This document shows, one piece after another, positions 1-5,986 of a stretch of DNA of 7,860 nucleotides (positions within the stretch are counted from its first letter, which is position 1; each line of letters starts with the position of its first letter). The notes beneath the pieces were generated by a model. The model was given only the letters and a program-made list of their open reading frames with translations. It was not told the origin of the DNA and ran no database searches. A program made the position numbers and the translations under genes. Origin of the DNA: Bacilli bacterium (GTDB lineage: Bacteria > Bacillota_I > Bacilli_A > RFN20 > CAG-826); NCBI GenBank assembly GCA_024693415.1, contig JAILKX010000156.1, positions 1 to 7,860 on the forward strand, read 5' to 3'.

Positions 1-317
1 AAGTTCTGATTGATGATCATGTGGATCAGGTCGTCCATCGTCGCATCGACTTGGACCGGCTCGTAGTTGCGGGCGGTTTTGACTTCGTGGAGGGGGATGT
101 CCTCAAAGGCCTCTAGGCTTACGGCTTTGGCCTCGCGGATGTGATGGAGGATATCGCCTTCGGAGATCGAGCGGACGTATTTGCCATCCCGATCGATGGA
201 TGGGATGACCGAATAACGGTGGAAAGACATCTTCTCGACGGCCTGGCGGACGGTGAAATCCTCATAGACGAATTCTACCCCCACCTTCGGGAGCAGGAAG
301 AACAGTATGTTATTCAT
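1..317 (-). CDS. CBS-domain protein, C-terminus cut off by the window edge
   Basis: The first 105 codons are visible; the gene continues past the left edge. The protein begins MNNILFFLLPKVGVEFVYED and then shows a CBS repeat: RQAVEKMSFHRYSVIPSID (about residues 24-42) followed by GKYVRSISEGDILHHI (about 45-60). This helix-strand-strand pattern, with the 'SVIP' and 'G..I.EGDIL' signatures, is typical of CBS domains. A second repeat appears to start near EVKTARNYEPVQVDATMDDL (about 79-98). Stand-alone two-CBS proteins of roughly 140-150 residues in Firmicutes bind adenine nucleotides, and some (DarB/CbpB) bind cyclic di-AMP; the ligand here is unknown. The ATG at 317 overlaps the TGA of the upstream Nudix gene (ATGA), and a GGAGG lies 7 bases before it, so the start is well supported. 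It is the last visible gene of the glgB-glgP unit and may be a nucleotide-sensing accessory, which is inference. Confidence 0.85.
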   Translation of the reverse strand, partial: MNNILFFLLPKVGVEFVYEDFTVRQAVEKMSFHRYSVIPSIDRDGKYVRSISEGDILHHIREAKAVSLEAFEDIPLHEVKTARNYEPVQVDATMDDLIHMIINQN

Positions 318-916
318 TTCCAAGCCTCCATTATGTATAAGCATAGGCATCTTAGCGGCAAAGGGAAGACAAATCCCGGATTCTGCAGCATTTCCTTGAG
401 CTCGGGCACGGTCACGAGGATCTTCGAGATGTCCTCGAACTCCTCGAGCTTATTGCCCTCGAACCTTAAGACCTCGCCTTGGACGAAGCAATCGAGTTCA
501 TCCGAGAGGCCTTCGCTTGTGGGGCTAGGCGGGACGAGCATCGAGACTTCGCCAAGCACCGCCCCCACTTCCTCAAGGGCTTCGCGCCTAGCGGTCTCCT
601 CGATCGAGGTATCGCTAGGATCCATTAAGCCGGCGGGCAGCGAATAGACGAATGACTTGAGGGCGGGCCGGAACTGCTTGGTGAGCACGACCATCCTGCC
701 CTTAGCGGGGTCATCGTAATGCAGAAGCATGATGACGCCATCGGGGCGAGCGAAATCGCCGGTCACGGACACCAAAGCGTCCTTTTCGCGGCGCGATGCC
801 AGAAAATAGCAATAATCGCGGGGCTTATCGACGTCCCCGACTTCGTAATGCAGGACGTAGAAATTCAGGAAACGGTGGTCGGTTTCCTTCTCCACGCTAA
901 CGAGGTTCCACCGCAT
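314..916 (-). CDS. Nudix hydrolase, ADP-ribose pyrophosphatase (NudF-like) family
   Basis: A 200-residue Nudix enzyme of the ADP-sugar pyrophosphatase type, which hydrolyses ADP-ribose or related nucleotide sugars to AMP and sugar phosphate with Mg2+. Family marks in order are KQFRPAL (80-86), SLPAGLMDP (92-100), the Nudix box ending REALEEVG (111-118) with metal ligands E112, E115 and E116, and SPTSEGLSDE (131-140), the usual loop after the box in this family. A helix with FEDISKILVTVPELKEML follows (160-177). The half of the box before RE is one residue longer than the GX5EX7REUXEEXGU consensus, with D101 or D102 where E is usual. A strong AAGGAGG lies 6 bases before the ATG at 916. The start overlaps the preceding gene by 20 bases and the TGA overlaps the CBS start, so it sits inside the operon. 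Next to glgB and glgP, ADP-glucose is a plausible substrate (E. coli AspP/NudF hydrolyses it), but sequence alone cannot decide. Confidence 0.93.
   Translation of the reverse strand: MRWNLVSVEKETDHRFLNFYVLHYEVGDVDKPRDYCYFLASRREKDALVSVTGDFARPDGVIMLLHYDDPAKGRMVVLTKQFRPALKSFVYSLPAGLMDPSDTSIEETARREALEEVGAVLGEVSMLVPPSPTSEGLSDELDCFVQGEVLRFEGNKLEEFEDISKILVTVPELKEMLQNPGFVFPLPLRCLCLYIMEAWK
325..329 (-). promoter_or_regulatory. Ribosome binding site of the CBS-domain gene
   Basis: Read on the minus strand this is GGAGG, 7 bases before the ATG at 317. It lies inside the last codons of the Nudix gene. Together with the ATGA stop/start overlap it indicates translational coupling and fixes the CBS start. 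Confidence 0.7.
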
Positions 917-1373
917 CTTGGGCCTCCTTCATCGCGTCGTAGCGCTTCAAGGCGCAGTCGGCATAGGCCTTCCTGATGTCCTGGAACTCGATGCCATAGA
1001 GCAAGGAGAGGTTCAGCATCGCGCCGAAGGAGGAGGCGAAATGCTTCTCCTCGGCTTCGGCGGCGAATTTGTTCAATAGGTCGATCGGGATGTCGAAGGC
1101 GCGCTTCACGTCCTTCTCCCGGAGGGACAAGGTGTGCGAATAGGATTCGGCGCCTAGGGTAAGCGCGATCGCGAGGTAATTCGACAATAGGTCGGATAAT
1201 CCTGATAGCGCCTTGCCTTTCGCCATTTCAAAATCCTGCTCGAGGAGCAGTTCGTCGCGAAGGGAGGATAGGCGCTCGGTCGTCAGCTTGATCTGGTCGG
1301 TCAAAGACGGGAACGGCGCGAAAAGCGCCTCCACCTTGAAATATTCGTCCAGGATCAATCTGTCGGCGTTCAT
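897..1373 (-). CDS. Unrecognised 158-residue helical protein between glgP and the Nudix gene
   Basis: I do not recognise this protein. It starts MNADRLILDEYFKVEALF and ends in a charged tail (AMKEAQDAVEPR). It has no obvious signal peptide, no clear membrane segment and no Cys or His metal cluster. It looks all-helical: a leucine- and charge-rich stretch RLSSLRDELLLEQDFE (about 34-49), an amphipathic helix SDLLSNYLAIALTLGAE (60-76), and a final pair around LNLSLLYGIEFQDIRKAYAD (120-139). The last part loosely recalls the end of dimeric dUTPase/MazG-like all-alpha NTP pyrophosphatases, but the paired acidic metal sites are not evident, so this is only a weak hint. The reading frame is open further upstream to 1487. 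The ATG at 1373 is chosen because it forms an ATGA overlap with the glgP stop, and a longer start would run deep into the conserved glgP end. Its own ribosome site is poor (GAAGAAAA), consistent with coupling to glgP translation. Overlaps at both ends argue it is real. Confidence 0.78.
   Translation of the reverse strand: MNADRLILDEYFKVEALFAPFPSLTDQIKLTTERLSSLRDELLLEQDFEMAKGKALSGLSDLLSNYLAIALTLGAESYSHTLSLREKDVKRAFDIPIDLLNKFAAEAEEKHFASSFGAMLNLSLLYGIEFQDIRKAYADCALKRYDAMKEAQDAVEPR
923..929 (-). promoter_or_regulatory. Strong ribosome binding site of the Nudix gene
   Basis: On the minus strand the sequence is AAGGAGG, a near-perfect anti-16S match, 6 bases before the ATG at 916. It lies within the 3' end of the preceding gene and supports the 20-base overlap between the two genes. 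Confidence 0.75.
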
Positions 1374-3787
1374 TTTTCTTCGGTGAGGGACGGCAGGTGC
1401 CAGATGTCGCGGTTGTATTCCTCGATGGTCCTGTCGGAGGTGAAGTAGCCGGAGCCGGCGATGTTGTTGATCGCGGCGCGGGCCCATGCCTTCTTATTTT
1501 GATAGAGCTCATCGGCGCGGCGGCAGGCGTCGTTATAGGCGTCGAAGTCGGCGAGGACGAAGAACTGATCGCCATGCGACATGATCTCGTCGAAGATCAT
1601 GCGGAAGCGGTTGGAATCGCCTTCGCACCAGGGGCCGCTGAAGAGGGCGTCCATGATGCGCTTGACGCGGGCGTCAGAATTGTAGACGTCCCACGGGTTG
1701 TAGGAGCCGTTATCGACCTTCTGCTGCACTTCTTCCGCGGTGAGGCCGAAGATGACCTCGTTCTCTTCGCCGGCGAACTTCGCGATCTCGATGTTGGCGC
1801 CGTCGAGGGTGCCCAAAGTGATCGCGCCGTTCATCATGAGCTTCATGTTCGAGGTGCCGGAAGCTTCCTTGCCGGCGGTCGAGATCTGCTCGGAGATGTC
1901 GGCGGCCGGGATGATCTTCTCGGCGAGGGAGACGCCGTAGTTCTCGACGAAGACGATCTTCATGAACTTGCTGACCTGCGGGTCGTTATTGATGACTTTG
2001 GCGACCGCGAGGATCAGCTCGATGATCTTCTTGGCGTAGACGTAGCTCGGGGCGGCCTTCGCGCCGAAGATGTAGGTATGCGGGGTCATCTTGAAGGTCG
2101 GATCCTCCTTGATTTTGCCGTATAGATAAATGATGTGGAAAATATTCAAGAGCTGGCGTTTGTACGCATGGAGCCTCTTGATTTGGACGTCGTAGATCGA
2201 TTTCGGATCGATTTCGATGCCATATGTTTTGAGGACGAAGTCGGCGAAGTCCTTCTTGTTGGCGGCCTTGACGTCCATCACCTCTTTCTGGAGGACGGGG
2301 TCGTCGCAGTACTGGCGAAGGTCGCCGATGCGGTGCTCGAAGTCGGTCTTCCACTCCTTACCGATCTTGTCGGAGATCACGCGGGCGAGGCGCGGGTTGG
2401 AATACATGAGCCAGCGACGGTGGGTGACGCCGTTGGTCTTGTTGTTGAACTTCTCGGGGGTGAGGCGATAGAAGGCGGCGAAGGTGTAATCCTTTAAGAT
2501 CTGGGTGTGGATCTTCGCGACGCCATTGACGGAGAAGCCGGCGTAGATCGCCATGTTGGTCATGTGGATCTGGCCGTCCTTGATGATCTGCATCTCGTAG
2601 CGGTCCGCCGGGGAGACGCCCTTCTCGTTAAGGAACAGGTTGAAGCGGCGATTGATCTCCTCAATGATCATGTAGACGCGCGGGGTGAGCTGGCGGACGT
2701 ATTGGACCGGCCACTTCTCAAGCGCTTCGGGCATGACGGTGTGGTTAGTGTAGGCAAAGCAGCCCTGGACGATCTTCCACGCGTCATCCCAGCCCATGTT
2801 GTAGTCGTCCATCGCTAGCCTCATTAGTTCGGGGATCGCGAGGATCGGATGGGTGTCGTTCAGCTGGAAAACGTAGGCCTGGGGCAGGTTTTCGAGGGTG
2901 CCATGGCGGCGGAAGTGGCCGCGAAGGGCGCTTTGAAGACCCGCCGAGACGAGGAAGTACTGCTGGCGGAGTCTAAGCATCCTGCCGTGCTCGGTGGAAT
3001 CATCGGGGTAAAGGCCGTGGCAAAGCTCTTTGAGGGTGGTCAGGTAATCCTCGAAGGTCTGGTTGGTCGGGAGGTTATTTTCGCTCGGCTCAGCGGACCA
3101 AAGCCTCAAGGTGTTGGCGACCCCGTTCTTATAGCCGGGGATCGAGACGTCATAAGGCACGGCGCGGACGTGGGTGGCGTTCACCGTGCGGAGGCCATAT
3201 TCGCCATTGGGCTTAAGGAAGGTCTCGGCGTCGCCATAGAACTGGACCTCGACGGCGTGCTTAGGCTTCCTGACTTCGAACACGAAGCCGTTGGAGAGCC
3301 ATTGATCGGGGAGCTCGACCTGCTGGCCGTTGACGAATTTCTGGCGGAAGAATCCGTATTCGTAGCGGATGGTGTTGCCGATGCCGGGATAGCCTAGGGA
3401 TGCGATCGAGTCGAGGAAGCAGGCGGCGAGGCGGCCAAGGCCACCGTTTCCAAGCCCTGCGTCGGATTCGACCTCCTCGAGCTCATTGATGTCGATGCCG
3501 AATTCGGCGAGGCCTTCCTTGGCGATCTTGTAGACGCCGAGGTTCATGAGGTTCGAGGTGAGCAATCTGCCCATCAGGAATTCCATCGAGAAATAGATGA
3601 GCTGCTTGTCGTTGTTGCCGATGATGTGCTCGCGGCAGTCGCGCCACTCATAGCCCGCGTAGTCGCGGACCATCTCGCCGAGGATGTCGTAGCGTTCGGT
3701 GATGTGGGAATCCTCGACGTTGCGGCCGTATTTTTCCTCGAGGCGGCGCTCGAAGGTCTGTTTGAAGTCTAGTTTGTTCTGAAACAT
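1370..3787 (-). CDS. glgP: Glycogen/starch alpha-glucan phosphorylase
   Basis: An 805-residue glycogen phosphorylase (GT35), a cytoplasmic PLP enzyme that uses phosphate to release glucose-1-phosphate from the non-reducing ends of alpha-1,4-glucan chains. It is full length for the bacterial family. Seen in order: IYFSMEFLMGRLL (64-76), the glycine loop DAGLGNGGLGRLAACF (109-124), NDTHPILAIPELMR (310-323), NKTNGVTHRRWL (449-460), IKRLHAYKRQLLN (536-548), the phosphate and active-site stretch with VFVENYGVSLAEKIIPAADI (612-631), and the PLP segment EASGTSNMKLMMNGAITLGT (641-660), where K649 should carry the cofactor. The catalytic core looks intact. The ATG at 3787 follows AAAGGA at a 9-base spacing, 21 bases after glgB, so the two genes are surely co-transcribed. 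The TGA at 1370-1372 overlaps the next gene (ATGA). No N-terminal extension suggestive of allosteric phosphorylation, as in animal enzymes, is apparent. Substrate preference between glycogen and maltodextrin cannot be read from the sequence. Confidence 0.97.
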   Translation of the reverse strand: MFQNKLDFKQTFERRLEEKYGRNVEDSHITERYDILGEMVRDYAGYEWRDCREHIIGNNDKQLIYFSMEFLMGRLLTSNLMNLGVYKIAKEGLAEFGIDINELEEVESDAGLGNGGLGRLAACFLDSIASLGYPGIGNTIRYEYGFFRQKFVNGQQVELPDQWLSNGFVFEVRKPKHAVEVQFYGDAETFLKPNGEYGLRTVNATHVRAVPYDVSIPGYKNGVANTLRLWSAEPSENNLPTNQTFEDYLTTLKELCHGLYPDDSTEHGRMLRLRQQYFLVSAGLQSALRGHFRRHGTLENLPQAYVFQLNDTHPILAIPELMRLAMDDYNMGWDDAWKIVQGCFAYTNHTVMPEALEKWPVQYVRQLTPRVYMIIEEINRRFNLFLNEKGVSPADRYEMQIIKDGQIHMTNMAIYAGFSVNGVAKIHTQILKDYTFAAFYRLTPEKFNNKTNGVTHRRWLMYSNPRLARVISDKIGKEWKTDFEHRIGDLRQYCDDPVLQKEVMDVKAANKKDFADFVLKTYGIEIDPKSIYDVQIKRLHAYKRQLLNIFHIIYLYGKIKEDPTFKMTPHTYIFGAKAAPSYVYAKKIIELILAVAKVINNDPQVSKFMKIVFVENYGVSLAEKIIPAADISEQISTAGKEASGTSNMKLMMNGAITLGTLDGANIEIAKFAGEENEVIFGLTAEEVQQKVDNGSYNPWDVYNSDARVKRIMDALFSGPWCEGDSNRFRMIFDEIMSHGDQFFVLADFDAYNDACRRADELYQNKKAWARAAINNIAGSGYFTSDRTIEEYNRDIWHLPSLTEEK

Positions 3788-3796
3788 TTGATGTCG

Positions 3797-3802
3797 TCCT
3801 TT
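3797..3802 (-). promoter_or_regulatory. Ribosome binding site of glgP
   Basis: On the minus strand this is AAAGGA, ending 9 bases before the glgP ATG at 3787. It fills the 21-base gap after the glgB stop. There is no room there for a separate promoter or terminator, which supports a glgB-glgP operon. Confidence 0.6.
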
Positions 3803-3808
3803 GTGTCG

Positions 3809-5680
3809 TTATTTCTTTTTGGCGCGGCCCTTCTTGCGCGCAGGCTCAGGGGTCCTGAGGCGGAAGAAGCAGGCGGCGAAGGAGCCGAGCTTTATCGTGA
3901 TGTGGTATGGGCGGTTTTCGCTCGCGCCAGGATAGGTCTGGCATTCGGCGCCGTTATACTGGTTCCAGCCGCCGTAGACGTCCTTGTCGGAGTTGAAGAT
4001 CTCGTCGTAGATGCCTTCGTCATAGACGCCGACGTCATAGTATTCGTAGTAGTTCGGGGTCATGTTGAAGACGCAGAGGATCGTCTCGCCGCCGGCGGAG
4101 CGCTGGAAGGCGAAGACCGACTGGTCGGCGTTATCGACCATGGTCCAGGCGAAGCGGGCCGGGTTATATTCCTCGACGTGGAACGCCGGGTGGGACCGAT
4201 AAATCAGATTCAAGTCGCGGCAGAGCCTCTTGACCGAATCGTGCATCGGGAAGGTCAATAGGTTCCACGGGAGCGACTTCAGCTCGTTCCACTCGTCGAA
4301 GCTAGCGAGCTCGTTGCCCATGAAGTTCAGCTTCTTGCCGGGGTGGGCGAATTGATAGGCGTAGAGGTTGCGCGTGAGCGCGAACTTCTGCTCATACCCG
4401 CCCCACATCTTGTTGATGATGGTCCCCTTGCCGTGCACCACTTCGTCGTGGCTAAGCGGAAGCAGGAAGTTCTCCGAGAAGAAATAGGCCATCGAGAAGT
4501 TCAGCTTGTTGTGCTCGTACTTCTTGTAGATCGGGTCCTTGGAATAGTACTTGAGGGTGTCGTTCATCCAGCCGAGGTCCCACTTGTAGTCGAATCCTAA
4601 GCCGCCGTCTTCGGTGGAGGTCGTGACGTTGGTGAAATCGGTGCTGTCCTCGGCGATCATCATCGCGCTCGGATGGGCGTAATGGATCTTGCCGTTCAGC
4701 CTCTTGATGAACTCGGTCGCGCCGGTGTTCTCGCCGTTGTTCTTATTGCCGTCCCAGTAGACGATGTTGCTGACCGCGTCGACGCGGATGCCGTCGAAGT
4801 GGAAATAGTCGAGGAAGAAGTTCATCGCCGACATCAGGAAGCTCCTGACCGGATCCTTCCCGAGGTCGAACTGCGCCGATCCCCAAGGCGATAAGGTATG
4901 CGCGGGGTCAGCGTATTCATAGAGGCAGGTGCCATCGTATTCGCGGAGGGCATAGGAATCGTTGGCGAAGTGGACGGGCGCGAAGTCAAGGATCACGCCG
5001 AATCCCGCCTGGTGCAATCTATCGACGAAGCTCATGAGCTGCTTGGGGTTGCCATAGCGGCTGTCGACCGAATAGAAGCCGGTCGCCTGATACCCCCAGG
5101 ACCCGTCGAAGGGATACTGGGTGATCGGCATGATCTCGACGTGGGTGTAGCCCATCTCCTGAAGGTAAGGGATCAGGTAGTCCGCCACCTCTTCGTAAGA
5201 GGGGTAGCGGTCGTAGATCTTGCCCTTCCATGAGCCGATGTGGAGCTCGTAGATGGACATCGCGGCGTCGAAGTTGCGGGTCCTGCCCTTAAGCCAGGGA
5301 TCATCATGCCAGATGAATCCCTCGATATCGAAGGTGCGCGAGCAGGAATTGGGGCGCAGCTCCGAGTAGAACGCGAACGGGTCGGCCTTGTCGACGTATT
5401 CCCCGCGGGCGTTGCGGAAATGGTATTTATAGGATTGGTAATCGACGAGCCCCGGGATGAAGGTCTCCCAGACGCCGGAATCATCGATCTTATTCATCTT
5501 GTGGACGCGGACGTCCCAGCCGTTGAATTCGCCGATGACGGAAACGTCGTCAGCCATCGGGGCGTAGAGGCGGAACATCACGCCCCGCTCACCATCGATC
5601 TCGGTGAAATGAGCCCCGAAATAACGGTAGGCCTCAATCGTCTGGCCCATCAGATAATCATAAAGAATTCCAAATGCCAT
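3809..5680 (-). CDS. glgB: 1,4-alpha-glucan (glycogen) branching enzyme
   Basis: A 623-residue GH13 branching enzyme that cuts an alpha-1,4-glucan chain and re-attaches it by an alpha-1,6 bond. A CBM48-like beta domain covers about 20-125 (RYFGAHFTEIDG, VSVIGEFNGW, YKYHF). The catalytic barrel covers about 140-500 and a C-terminal beta domain about 505-610. GH13 motifs: ELHIGSW (145-151), DFAPVHFAND (232-241), DGIRVDAVSN (296-305) with nucleophile D301, IAEDST (342-347) with acid/base E344, and LPLSHDEVVHGK (407-418) with D412. The second Glu of the usual AEEST motif is Asp here. It is shorter than E. coli GlgB (about 728) because the extra N-terminal module is absent, as in many Firmicutes enzymes. 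The end is a strikingly basic tail (PEPARKKGRAKKK, 611-623). The ATG at 5680 is preferred over M11 because YDYLMGQTIEAYRYFGAH aligns with the usual N-terminus. The nearest GAGGT lies a long 15 bases upstream, so its ribosome site is weak. Confidence 0.96.
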   Translation of the reverse strand: MAFGILYDYLMGQTIEAYRYFGAHFTEIDGERGVMFRLYAPMADDVSVIGEFNGWDVRVHKMNKIDDSGVWETFIPGLVDYQSYKYHFRNARGEYVDKADPFAFYSELRPNSCSRTFDIEGFIWHDDPWLKGRTRNFDAAMSIYELHIGSWKGKIYDRYPSYEEVADYLIPYLQEMGYTHVEIMPITQYPFDGSWGYQATGFYSVDSRYGNPKQLMSFVDRLHQAGFGVILDFAPVHFANDSYALREYDGTCLYEYADPAHTLSPWGSAQFDLGKDPVRSFLMSAMNFFLDYFHFDGIRVDAVSNIVYWDGNKNNGENTGATEFIKRLNGKIHYAHPSAMMIAEDSTDFTNVTTSTEDGGLGFDYKWDLGWMNDTLKYYSKDPIYKKYEHNKLNFSMAYFFSENFLLPLSHDEVVHGKGTIINKMWGGYEQKFALTRNLYAYQFAHPGKKLNFMGNELASFDEWNELKSLPWNLLTFPMHDSVKRLCRDLNLIYRSHPAFHVEEYNPARFAWTMVDNADQSVFAFQRSAGGETILCVFNMTPNYYEYYDVGVYDEGIYDEIFNSDKDVYGGWNQYNGAECQTYPGASENRPYHITIKLGSFAACFFRLRTPEPARKKGRAKKK

Positions 5681-5704
5681 ATTTAGTTTTGATTTACCTC
5701 GTTG

Positions 5705-5721
5705 GGGGTATTATATACCCC
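5705..5721. repeat. Perfect 17-base dyad over the glgB -10 box (possible operator)
   Basis: The plus strand reads GGGGTAT, TAT, ATACCCC: two perfect 7-bp arms (5705-5711 and 5715-5721) around a 3-base centre. The dyad covers the probable -10 hexamer of glgB completely, a position where a bound dimeric repressor would block RNA polymerase. It has no T-run, so it does not look like a terminator. No regulator gene is visible in the window. The operator role is inferred from position and symmetry. Confidence 0.45.
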
Positions 5722-5740
5722 ACAAAGGCCTTACTGCTAA
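5710..5740 (-). promoter_or_regulatory. Probable promoter of the glgB-glgP operon
   Basis: On the minus strand a perfect TATAAT lies at 5715-5710. The best upstream -35 candidate is TTAGCA at 5740-5735 (4 of 6 matches to TTGACA) with a long 19-base spacer, so the promoter may be weak or need an activator. Transcription would start near 5703, giving a short leader of about 23 bases before the ATG. The -10 box is embedded in a perfect dyad, which suggests regulation there. Confidence 0.5.
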
Positions 5741-5803
5741 GGAAAATGAAGGAAAAGGCTTCCATAAGGGGCAAAATCGTCACTTCCTAGCCCTTCTCAT
5801 TGA

Positions 5804-5906
5804 CGAAAATCGGAAAATAAATTCCAAGCCAAATCAACCAAAGTCCAAAACGGTTCAGAAACGCCGAAAACACGCTTCCGGCGTTTCTGTGATTTTCCGA
5901 TTTTCG
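5804..5906. repeat. Outer perfect 15-bp inverted repeat enclosing a second hairpin
   Basis: CGAAAATCGGAAAAT at 5804-5818 is the exact reverse complement of ATTTTCCGATTTTCG at 5892-5906. The arms enclose 73 bases containing an independent 11-bp perfect inverted repeat, which ends only 2 bases before the right arm. The element lies between the two divergent promoters, so neither predicted transcript (glgB from about 5703, ackA from about 5963) should contain it. It could be a small structured RNA gene, a miniature element with terminal inverted repeats, or a protein-binding site. No flanking target duplication is apparent. Function unknown. Confidence 0.6.
5856..5889. repeat. Inner 11-bp perfect hairpin
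   Basis: CAGAAACGCCG at 5856-5866 pairs exactly with CGGCGTTTCTG at 5879-5889, leaving a 12-base loop (AAAACACGCTTC). It resembles an intrinsic terminator stem, but the bases after it on the plus strand (TGATTTTCC) are only a short T-run, and those on the minus side (AACCGTTTTGG) are no better. A terminator is also not needed between divergent genes unless a small RNA is made here. Confidence 0.55.
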
Positions 5907-5920
5907 CGCTGCGCCGCGAA
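5903..5920. repeat. Short GC hairpin overlapping the outer right arm
   Basis: TTCGCG (5903-5908) and CGCGAA (5915-5920) form a 6-bp stem with a 6-base loop (CTGCGC). Its left arm shares 5903-5906 with the outer inverted repeat, so the two stems cannot form fully at the same time in one strand. At 6 bp it is not strong evidence alone. Confidence 0.3.
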
Positions 5921-5947
5921 TTTCTTAAGGCAACTTAGCGCGCGCAA

Positions 5948-5956
5948 TGGTACAAT
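5948..5956 (+). promoter_or_regulatory. Extended -10 promoter of ackA
   Basis: The sequence TGG followed by TACAAT (5951-5956) fits an extended -10 element (TGn plus a 5-of-6 match to TATAAT). No good TTGACA is found 16-18 bases upstream, as is often so for extended -10 promoters. Transcription would start near 5963 and give a leader of about 24 bases, just long enough for the ribosome site. Confidence 0.5.
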
Positions 5957-5971
5957 TCACGCGTATCTATT

Positions 5972-5978
5972 AAAGAGG
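5972..5978 (+). promoter_or_regulatory. Ribosome binding site of ackA
   Basis: AAAGAGG lies 8 bases before the ATG at 5987, at normal spacing. It fixes the ackA start, and the protein then begins with the family N-terminus (MYKVMAVNCGSSS). Confidence 0.7.
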
Positions 5979-5986
5979 TAATAAAT

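Larger units (their letters stand above)
5681..5986. other. Divergent intergenic region between glgB and ackA
   Basis: These 306 bases separate the divergent glgB and ackA genes and carry no convincing ORF. From left to right they hold the glgB leader, a TATAAT box inside a 17-base dyad (5705-5721), a purine-rich stretch with two GGAAAA copies (5741-5756), a nested inverted-repeat structure (5804-5906), a GC-rich hairpin (5903-5920), an alternating GC run (5938-5945), and the ackA promoter and ribosome site. The stretch 5819-5855 is low in G and contains CCAA four times. I saw no convincing catabolite (cre) site, riboswitch or tRNA. Confidence 0.8.

Noticed and set aside
141..647. 168-residue open frame on the plus strand
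   Set aside because: It crosses the antisense of both the CBS and Nudix genes, whose motifs are clear. Its serine/threonine-rich second half is typical shadow sequence.
1374..1487. Longer N-terminus for the 158-residue gene, from an ATG at 1487
   Set aside because: The extra residues are rich in R and H and lie entirely over the conserved glgP C-terminus. The ATG at 1373 gives the ATGA overlap used elsewhere in this operon.
1397..2125. 242-residue open frame on the plus strand opposite glgP
   Set aside because: It is an antisense shadow of conserved phosphorylase sequence, with acidic V/D/L/G-rich composition and no family motif. Similar frames at 2135-2497, 2849-3397, 3788-4261 and 5240-5686 were dropped for the same reason.
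5800..5805. TTGACG as a -35 box for a small RNA reading through the inverted repeats
   Set aside because: No acceptable -10 hexamer lies 16-19 bases downstream.
5851..5890. Catabolite response (cre) site or intrinsic terminator
   Set aside because: The best cre alignment fails at several fixed bases. The hairpin has no solid T-run on either side and is not placed to end a known transcript.
5804..5906. Clear-cut miniature transposon (MITE)
   Set aside because: The terminal repeats fit in form, but I see no target-site duplication at the ends, and copy number cannot be judged from one window. Kept as an alternative only.
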